Shown here piece by piece: positions 16,841-21,497 of a stretch of 21,497 nt of DNA (its first letter is position 1; each line of letters opens with the position of its first letter). This stretch comes from Coxiellaceae bacterium UBA1530. Its GTDB lineage: Bacteria > Pseudomonadota > Gammaproteobacteria > Coxiellales > Coxiellaceae. The position numbers were made by a program, and so were the translations under genes. The DNA is taken from contig DCQA01000050.1 in assembly GCA_002323325.1 (NCBI GenBank), positions 86,430-107,926 of the forward strand. Reading direction: 5' to 3'. Below the pieces are notes generated by a model. That model was not told the DNA's origin, did not search any database, and saw only the letters and a program-made list of their open reading frames with translations.

Positions 16841-16942
16841 GTCTCTTACGTGATTTAGTGAATATCTTCCAGGCCTGACGTTCTGCGACACTGACTTTGA
16901 AGAACATTCAACAAGGGACAACAAAAATAAGGGATTATGCTC

Positions 16943-17758
16943 ATGTTAAAAAATACCATTTACACTTTCTCAATGGCATCTTTGATGTCTATCTCTATCG
17001 GACTGTCTTCAGCTTATGCTGGTGGACCTGAAATGATGGCTGCACCTGCACCAGCACCGGCCCCATCAATGATGGATAAGCTCGTTTTTTCATTAAGCGC
17101 AGGTGGTGGTCCAACTTTATTTAACTCTGACGGTAGTGAAGATTACGACTATGATGTTGACAATGGCGGCGGCGATATTTTTTCGTTCGATAAAGACACC
17201 GATCTTGTTGAAACACAAGCCGATGCTGTCGTAGAGGGTTATGTGGGCTATAAAATGAGTCCATCAGCCACTCTCGGACTAGCTTTTGATTATTTTCCAA
17301 CAAAATTTGATGGTGTCAGCTCTAATACCACGCTACAAGATATCGGTAGCGACCATGTCGATGAACTATATACTTTAGATTACAGTGTCGAGCTTAAGGA
17401 CAGAATGGCGTTATTGATGCGTTACACCTATTCCACTTCTGGTAAGTGGTCCTTCGGTGGTGAAGCTGGCGTCTCCGATCAAAAAGTTATTACAACTCAG
17501 TCCTCTAATGCTGATGTTCTCGATCATTCGCATGACTCAAATCATTATGGGGCGGTCGTAGGAGCTTTTACTCAGTACAATATTAAGAATAACATTTTTG
17601 TGATGGGTCGTTACATGATGAATTACATCGGTACGGTCAGTTTCTCCTCGACTGGTGAATCTGAGATTCAGGATGGGGTAGTAACCTCAACCTCTTACGA
17701 TAGCTCTCAAAAGATTTACACGAATAGCCTACTGTTCCAAATAGGCTACACGATTTAA
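16943..17758 (+). CDS. Predicted outer-membrane beta-barrel protein
   Basis: The 271-residue product starts with a signal peptide (MLKNTIYTFSMASLMSISIG through SSAYA), followed by a short Pro-Ala linker (AAPAPAPAPS). About 220 residues then show alternating polar and hydrophobic strands: VFSLSAGGGPTLF, VVEGYVGYKMSPSATLGLAFDYF, MALLMRYTYS, KWSFGGEAGVS, HYGAVVGAFTQYNI, IFVMGRYMMNYI and SLLFQIGYTI. This pattern suggests an OmpA/Omp25-like porin-type barrel of about eight strands, with acidic extracellular loops. The last residue is Ile rather than the common C-terminal Phe. ATG 16937 is too close to GGGA; ATG 16943 is eight bases from it and is preferred. A strong terminator follows, so it is probably monocistronic. 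It could serve as an abundant surface protein; its exact role is unknown. Confidence 0.75.
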   Translation: MLKNTIYTFSMASLMSISIGLSSAYAGGPEMMAAPAPAPAPSMMDKLVFSLSAGGGPTLFNSDGSEDYDYDVDNGGGDIFSFDKDTDLVETQADAVVEGYVGYKMSPSATLGLAFDYFPTKFDGVSSNTTLQDIGSDHVDELYTLDYSVELKDRMALLMRYTYSTSGKWSFGGEAGVSDQKVITTQSSNADVLDHSHDSNHYGAVVGAFTQYNIKNNIFVMGRYMMNYIGTVSFSSTGESEIQDGVVTSTSYDSSQKIYTNSLLFQIGYTI

Positions 17759-17794
17759 AAGTTCATTGTGCTGAACATTTTAGATGGTGTGATG

Positions 17795-17830
17795 ACAAAG
17801 CTTGATGGTGATATCAAGCTTTGTTTTTTT
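17795..17830 (+). terminator. Strong intrinsic terminator of the beta-barrel gene
   Basis: A perfect 12-bp stem, ACAAAGCTTGAT (17795-17806) with ATCAAGCTTTGT (17813-17824), has a six-base loop and runs into seven consecutive T (17824-17830). It separates the outer-membrane protein gene from the small exported protein gene. Confidence 0.9.
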
Positions 17831-17867
17831 GGATCACTTTTTAATTAACATAAATTATGGAGATCAA

Positions 17868-18377
17868 ATGTTTAGTAAAACTTGTAAAGCTATAGCGTTA
17901 TCTTGTCTAGTTATGTCATCTAGTGCATGGGCGTATTGTGAAATTGATGAGAGTACCAGCACTGTGACTGATAACGGTGAGTGTTCTATGAACTACGAGA
18001 TCATTCCATTTGGGGACGCTGTTTACTCTGGTGCTGAAAAAGTAGGGATCACGCTACCGGCTAAAGGTAGTAGTGTTGCAATTAAACCAGTGATTTGTGA
18101 GTTTACTGAAAATACCGGTGATACCACGACGCCGATTCAAGTATCTAACTTATTTCCTAACCCACAAAGGTTAACGCTTGTCGCTAACGGAACTGAATAC
18201 CCGTCATCGCGTGTACCACAATCGTTATTTCCTGTGCAAGCTGGAACGCAAGTTGAAATCAAGCCAGCCGTAGGTAATGAAGAAGCAACGCCGGTGTTAC
18301 ACCATGTTTCTTTTAACAACCCTCATTGCCCACAAGGTAATGGATGTACGTGGAGCATGTATTGCCACGTTGAGTAA
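17868..18377 (+). CDS. Small exported Cys-containing protein, unknown function
   Basis: I do not recognise this 169-residue protein. It has a clear Sec signal peptide (MFSKTCKAIALSCLVMSSSA, cleavage likely after AWA at 22). The mature part of about 147 residues has six cysteines (YCEID, GECSM, VICEF, PHCPQ, GCTWS, YCHVE), enough for three disulphides, four of them pairing N- and C-terminal ends. The middle is rich in beta-branched residues and Pro, suggesting an all-beta fold. GGAG five bases before ATG 17868 decides the start; the frame itself opens at 17802 inside the upstream terminator. A strong terminator follows, so it forms a single-gene unit. Periplasmic or secreted location is inferred from the signal and cysteines. 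Confidence 0.8.
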   Translation: MFSKTCKAIALSCLVMSSSAWAYCEIDESTSTVTDNGECSMNYEIIPFGDAVYSGAEKVGITLPAKGSSVAIKPVICEFTENTGDTTTPIQVSNLFPNPQRLTLVANGTEYPSSRVPQSLFPVQAGTQVEIKPAVGNEEATPVLHHVSFNNPHCPQGNGCTWSMYCHVE

Positions 18378-18388
18378 GTGATCATTCA

Positions 18389-18425
18389 AAAACCCGAGCG
18401 ACTGATTGCCGCTCGGGTTTTTTTA
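18389..18425 (+). terminator. Strong intrinsic terminator of the small exported protein gene
   Basis: AAAACCCGAGCG (18389-18400) pairs perfectly with CGCTCGGGTTTT (18410-18421) around a nine-base loop and ends in a T-run. The GC-rich core and position 12 bases after the stop make it a textbook terminator. Confidence 0.95.
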
Positions 18426-18465
18426 GATTTGTGTGTATCAATCCGATAAGTATCTCATTTATATT

Positions 18466-18511
18466 CAAAGTGCCTTGTTATCACATCCATCACTTCGTAA
18501 GCGGCACTTTG
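18466..18511. repeat. Inverted repeat, 9-bp arms
   Basis: CAAAGTGCC (18466-18474) and GGCACTTTG (18503-18511) are perfectly complementary around a 28-base spacer. The right arm is part of the 41-bp direct repeat; the second copy of that repeat at 20241 has no matching left arm nearby. Confidence 0.6.
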
Positions 18512-18537
18512 CATGAATGAGTCAGCGTTTCTTGTGC
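18497..18537 (+). repeat. 41-bp direct repeat, copy 1
   Basis: From GTAAGCGGCACTTTGCATGA onward to CTTGTGC this sequence recurs at 20235-20275 with a single difference (C or T at position 6). It lies upstream of the patatin-like gene, within a decayed coding-like stretch on the minus strand. Identity breaks off sharply on both sides. Confidence 0.95.
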
Positions 18538-18754
18538 CGAAAGTTGTTCCGCGTTTCCCAACTCATTTTAATCGCCTTGTCTAATGGTCGGATTTAGCAT
18601 TTTTTGCTCGGTGGGCTTTTCCTTGTGCGCTAGATTGTACCCCTGAGATGATGTGTTGCGTTGACAGTGTGGCTTCCCATGCTATCCTTTAAACTTACGT
18701 GCCATTCGGCCAGCTTCGTACCTACTGTAACTTAACTACTCATTAATTATCCCG

Positions 18755-18770
18755 ACACTAGTAATAGTGT
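18755..18770. repeat. Small inverted repeat upstream of the patatin-like gene
   Basis: ACACTA (18755-18760) and TAGTGT (18765-18770) form a perfect six-base stem around GTAA. It could be an operator half-site pair or chance; no known regulator box was recognised. Confidence 0.3.
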
Positions 18771-18949
18771 TAATAATATTCTCATCTGATACTCCTATTT
18801 TACTTTTACTCTAGTTATTGATGAAAAAAGATCGATTTTTACAGTCATTAACTCATGATGCTTTTGAGAAAAATCTGCATCTTTCTAGGTGCATCAAGAG
18901 TGTCTAGTTAGATCTTTATGACTGCAGTGTTTAATTATTTTGCAAATAC

Positions 18950-18968
18950 ATTTTAAATTATTTAAAAT
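18950..18968. promoter_or_regulatory. AT-only palindrome directly upstream of the patatin-like gene
   Basis: ATTTTAAA (18950-18957), TTA, TTTAAAAT (18961-18968) is a perfect eight-base inverted repeat ending 29 bases before ATG 18998. Position and symmetry suit an operator or the core promoter. It does not obviously match the Legionella PmrA or CpxR boxes. In such AT-rich DNA chance symmetry is possible. Confidence 0.35.
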
Positions 18969-18997
18969 AACATTCAATCTCAAAAAAAGAATTTTTA

Positions 18998-20224
18998 ATG
19001 AAATGGAAAATATTTTGTTTAAGGTATTGCCTAATACTATGGTGTAGTATTTTTTCTTGTTGTATTGCAAATGATCAGGTATCTGTGCCGGCAGCCTCCT
19101 TGCCAATTCCAATCAATTCCAATGTCGAATACGGTAATGAAGCATCCTATAGCATGATTAATCATGACTTTTTCCAACAAGCAAGCTCAAAGCAATTAAG
19201 CGATACCATTGTGGTATTATCAATCGATGGTGGTGGTACCTACGGTATTATTCCATTAAAAAATTTGATTAATATTGAACATATGACCGATAAGAAGAGC
19301 TATCAACTCTTTAACGTTATGGCGGGGGTATCAACCGGTACTCTGATTGTCAGTGGTTTATCTTTAACGGCAGGTCACAACGATAAGCCGATACCCGCAC
19401 AGGAAATTTTAAATAACTATTACCAAGAAATTCCTGAGGTGTTCTCTAGCCCATGGTGGTATCGAATAAAGTCTGTGAATGGAATGATTGCACCACGTTT
19501 CACAAATGCACCCAAAAGGACTGTATTGGAAAAACATTTTGGCGAGCAAGCTCGCTTGTCACAGCTGTCTGCGACGCAGGTTTTGCTTTATGCTACCTCG
19601 ATCAGCCATAATCATCTTGCTGTATTTGATTCTAAACAAGCGGCTGCATTACCGTCACAAGATTATCAGTTGGTCAATGTGTTAATGGCAACCACAGCTA
19701 CTCCGTTGTTCTGGCCACCCTTTGAACTGAGCAATATTCAAGGCGCGGATAAAGAATTGATCATTGATTCGGCTTTGTATTTTAATAATCCGAGTTATGG
19801 CGCCGTCATGGATGCTAATCGACTCTTTCCTGGTCATCCAATTGTGCTACTCAGCTTAGGTACAGGGCTTGATCAGAGTAAAACCAATTTTCAGTTGATC
19901 GGTGCTCATAAATTTAAACAAGGTTTGTTTAGGGCTATAGAGCCAATGATGATGTTGTCTTTTGAGGCGCAATCTCGGCTGGCTCAGCAAAGTTTGGTCT
20001 ACTTGTTTGATAAAAAACAATCACCTTTAGTGGCTGTGTTTAGATTGAATATTACTAGGCTGCTGGATAGTCCAGGCTCGATGAATTCAAACACTCAAGC
20101 GTACGCTGCAATTGATCAGCTTGCTGATCAAATGATTGTTGATAATCGATTGATTACACACCAGTTAATCACCATATTGAATCAGATAGATCAAGCCAAG
20201 CAAGCTACGGGGGCCAATAAGTAA
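18998..20224 (+). CDS. Exported patatin-like phospholipase
   Basis: This 408-residue protein carries a patatin domain, a lipid acyl hydrolase fold with a Ser-Asp dyad. After a Sec signal peptide (about 1-24, hydrophobic with several Cys) the domain begins with the oxyanion motif DGGGTYG (77-83), then the nucleophile elbow GVSTG with S112, and the catalytic D257 in IIDSALYFNNPS, followed by LLSLGTG. The dyad is intact. Deviations are Tyr for the usual Arg in DGGGxRG and DSA for the usual DGG/DGA. A signal peptide suggests periplasmic or type II-secreted action, unlike cytosol-translocated VipD-type patatins. No strong Shine-Dalgarno precedes the ATG (only AAAGA). It has no operon partner, and it and its upstream DNA are bracketed by a 41-bp direct repeat. 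Confidence 0.88.
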   Translation: MKWKIFCLRYCLILWCSIFSCCIANDQVSVPAASLPIPINSNVEYGNEASYSMINHDFFQQASSKQLSDTIVVLSIDGGGTYGIIPLKNLINIEHMTDKKSYQLFNVMAGVSTGTLIVSGLSLTAGHNDKPIPAQEILNNYYQEIPEVFSSPWWYRIKSVNGMIAPRFTNAPKRTVLEKHFGEQARLSQLSATQVLLYATSISHNHLAVFDSKQAAALPSQDYQLVNVLMATTATPLFWPPFELSNIQGADKELIIDSALYFNNPSYGAVMDANRLFPGHPIVLLSLGTGLDQSKTNFQLIGAHKFKQGLFRAIEPMMMLSFEAQSRLAQQSLVYLFDKKQSPLVAVFRLNITRLLDSPGSMNSNTQAYAAIDQLADQMIVDNRLITHQLITILNQIDQAKQATGANK

Positions 20225-20234
20225 TATTGCGGGT

Positions 20235-20275
20235 GTAAGTGGCACTTTGCATGAATGAGTCAGCGTTTCTTGTGC
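20235..20275 (+). repeat. 41-bp direct repeat, copy 2
   Basis: This copy matches 18497-18537 at 40 of 41 positions and starts 10 bases after the stop of the patatin-like gene. On the minus strand it can encode NADSFMQSATY, the same peptide as copy 1 except one residue, or AQETLTHSCKVPLT in the neighbouring frame. Confidence 0.95.
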
Positions 20276-20395
20276 TATTTCCTCTCGCTCTGTTTTCTCG
20301 ATGAGAAGCTCTGGCTGATCGGAGTTCTGTTTGGTGATATCAGCAATAGCTTTTCTTAAAGTTTTACTTGCCTCAGAGCTTTCCTAAGAGCTTTC
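20276..20395 (-). other. Coding-like stretch beyond the stop of the coiled-coil gene
   Basis: Reading the minus strand from 20395 in a frame different from the gene above gives ESSEASKTLRKAIADITKQN and then SDQPELLIEKTEREEI without a stop, running into repeat copy 2. The charged Lys/Glu/Gln composition resembles the upstream gene product. This may be the former C-terminus of that gene, separated by a frameshift at the 12-bp tandem duplication, or the tail of another vanished gene. It has no start codon or Shine-Dalgarno of its own. Confidence 0.35.
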
Positions 20396-21497
20396 CTACA
20401 AATGATTCAGCTAATAAAACCCCTGCGGCTGGATGAGAGCCCAATGAATTTGGTGGGTGTGTGACAGGGTGACCAGTAGTCATCTCTTCTCCGTTTTGAG
20501 ACATTGCTTGCGGACGACTACCGCCTGACGGACATCCATCTGTTTGGCCTATCTTCGATCCATTTCTGAGGTTTTTGATTGCTTCCAGGGACTTTGAAAA
20601 ATTAGCTTTATGCTCATCTTTAGGATTTGCTGCCGTAAAGTCTGGTCGAGCAGAGAGTTTCTGTTTTGGTGCTGTTTGTCCTAGTAAGGTTTCGGCATTT
20701 TTATCAGTATATTCCTCATTTTTTTCATTCTTGCATCCGGATAAAAGTGTTTGGATATTTTCTACTGTTATGTTTGGATTTGCTTCACGCAGAGCTGTGA
20801 CTAATCCCTGGGCTTTTTCGGAGTGAACCTGGCATGGGGTAGTTAACCTCCATGGTTTTGATTGACCCTCTTCATTTTCGCTTGCAGCTTTAAATCCCAT
20901 AGCTAGGTTTTGGATTTGTTCTGAGCTAAGCTGTTCTTTTTCTGCTAGATCTACAGTACTCATTGTATCTGGAGTAAAACTTTTGATGTCACCTGTCTGA
21001 TTGACTATGTAGGTGCATGTGTTACCTTCGTTTGATTCTGAATCACTTGAATCCGGAAGCATCACCTTAACGGAATACAGTGACTCTTCTTGTGGGTCGT
21101 AAGGGGGTAGTGAAATTTCTGCAGTAAATTCGTTGTATTTTTCAGTTGTTTTGACGGTGGGCTCTGATTGATCAGCGGTTAGTCTTTCGATAGTGATATT
21201 TTTAGCGGCTATTTTACTAGTTTTTGGGCTTGAAGATGTTGATTTAGGGTTGTTCTTTTCTAGGTTGCTATTAAGTTTTTCCACAACAGTTGTTTTGATT
21301 TTTTCTTCTTCTTCTTCCTTTTGCTTTTTCTTTGCTGCTAATACTTCTTCTTGAGCAGCTTTCATCTTTTCTCTCTTTTGTTCTTCATACATTAGATCTT
21401 TATTAATATTATTTTCTTTGTATTTTTCCATAAGTTCATTAAGTCCACTATCTAAAAATTGTTCATCTTCAATCTTATCAGCACAAGGATTCCAAGG
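20373..21497 (-). CDS. Large charged coiled-coil protein, unknown function, N-terminus outside window
   Basis: The frame stays open to the window edge: 22 codons upstream of the first ATG (21431), including CADKIEDEQFLDSGLNEL, are protein-like, and that ATG has no Shine-Dalgarno, so the gene begins beyond 21497. The visible 374 residues are hydrophilic. A coiled-coil-like segment rich in Glu, Lys and Gln (fragment residues about 23-85, with five consecutive Glu) is followed by a Ser/Thr/Pro-rich linker, a middle with a beta-like part (EFTAEISLPPYDP, LYSVKVMLP, NTCTYIV) and a Gly/Pro-rich end. No known domain was recognised. The composition recalls effector proteins of intracellular bacteria, but no secretion signal can be assigned. 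The C-terminus ends in GKLLGKL, produced by a 12-bp tandem duplication, and may be frameshifted. Confidence 0.7.
   Translation of the reverse strand, partial: PWNPCADKIEDEQFLDSGLNELMEKYKENNINKDLMYEEQKREKMKAAQEEVLAAKKKQKEEEEEKIKTTVVEKLNSNLEKNNPKSTSSSPKTSKIAAKNITIERLTADQSEPTVKTTEKYNEFTAEISLPPYDPQEESLYSVKVMLPDSSDSESNEGNTCTYIVNQTGDIKSFTPDTMSTVDLAEKEQLSSEQIQNLAMGFKAASENEEGQSKPWRLTTPCQVHSEKAQGLVTALREANPNITVENIQTLLSGCKNEKNEEYTDKNAETLLGQTAPKQKLSARPDFTAANPKDEHKANFSKSLEAIKNLRNGSKIGQTDGCPSGGSRPQAMSQNGEEMTTGHPVTHPPNSLGSHPAAGVLLAESFVGKLLGKL
20375..20398. repeat. 12-bp tandem duplication at the 3' end of the coiled-coil gene
   Basis: AGAGCTTTCCTA occurs twice back to back (20375-20386 and 20387-20398). 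On the minus strand it encodes the GKLL-GKL end of the protein and runs into the stop TGA at 20375-20373. Being 12 bases, the duplication itself keeps frame. Confidence 0.9.

Larger units (their letters stand above)
18455..18735 (-). pseudogene. Decayed short coding sequence (unidentified), possible dispersed repeat
   Basis: On the minus strand from 18735 one frame reads YEAGRMARKFKG, stop, HGKPHCQRNTSSQGYNL...KMLNPTIRQGD, stop, NELGNAEQL. The stops are TAG (18684-18682) and TAA (18570-18568), each one transition from a Gln codon. From about 18545 a different frame becomes protein-like: FGTRNADSFMQSAAYEV, then MDVITRHFEYK, ending at TGA 18457-18455. Removing two bases near 18546 would join both parts into one chain of about 90 residues. 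This looks like a gene inactivated by two nonsense changes and one frameshift, but no family was identified and a noncoding repeat cannot be excluded. It contains the first 41-bp repeat copy. The whole 18426-18997 gap holds no intact gene; apart from this remnant only small inverted repeats are visible. Confidence 0.4.

Noticed and set aside
18426..18997. CRISPR, tRNA, tmRNA or integron attC site in the gap before the lipase gene
   Set aside because: Only two widely separated repeat copies exist, no regular spacers, no tRNA-like T-loop sequence, no tmRNA tag and no attC-type paired boxes were seen.

Overview
The window is chromosomal DNA from a gammaproteobacterium. The evidence is sdhE, rarA, a de novo NAD operon of proteobacterial type, a YrbL-family gene and WecA/Wzx-type O-antigen genes. 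Several genes suit an intracellular or host-associated lifestyle of Legionellales/Coxiellaceae type: a patatin-like phospholipase with a signal peptide, an MFS transporter resembling those of that order, a small Cys-rich exported protein and a highly charged coiled-coil protein. The taxonomic placement is an inference from gene content and a rather AT-rich base composition, not a proven assignment.

Layout. Positions 1-2659 (+) are the end of a surface-polysaccharide locus: the C-terminus of an asparagine synthase-type amidotransferase, a GT4 glycosyltransferase and a WecA-like polyprenyl-phosphate sugar-1-phosphate transferase. A dead sdaA (L-serine dehydratase) remnant follows at 2670-3059 (-), then a Wzx-like flippase at 3256-4581 (-). 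Positions 4757-8209 (-) are the complete NAD operon nadA-nadC-nadB with overlapping genes. It diverges from ugd (8408-9781, +), which makes UDP-glucuronate for polysaccharides. Two minus-strand genes follow: a 425-residue polytopic membrane protein of unknown function and rarA. Diverging from rarA, 12686-16715 (+) is a tightly packed row of MFS transporter, sdhE, an exported glycerophosphodiester phosphodiesterase, an exported ParBc_2-like protein and a short YrbL-family kinase-like protein.

From 16716 the window turns into sparse, accessory-looking DNA. A predicted outer-membrane beta-barrel gene and a small exported 6-Cys protein gene each end in a strong intrinsic terminator. After about 620 bp without an intact gene comes a patatin-like lipase gene, and then a large charged coiled-coil protein gene on the minus strand that runs off the window end.

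The most unusual part is 18455-20398. A 41-bp sequence occurs twice in direct orientation (18497-18537 and 20235-20275, 40/41 identical), bracketing the patatin gene and its upstream region. The first copy lies inside what reads, on the minus strand, like a decayed gene: two in-frame stops, both one substitution from Gln codons, and one frameshift. The second copy directly follows a coding-like tail beyond the stop of the coiled-coil gene, next to a 12-bp tandem duplication. I found no CRISPR array, tRNA, rRNA or intact insertion sequence.
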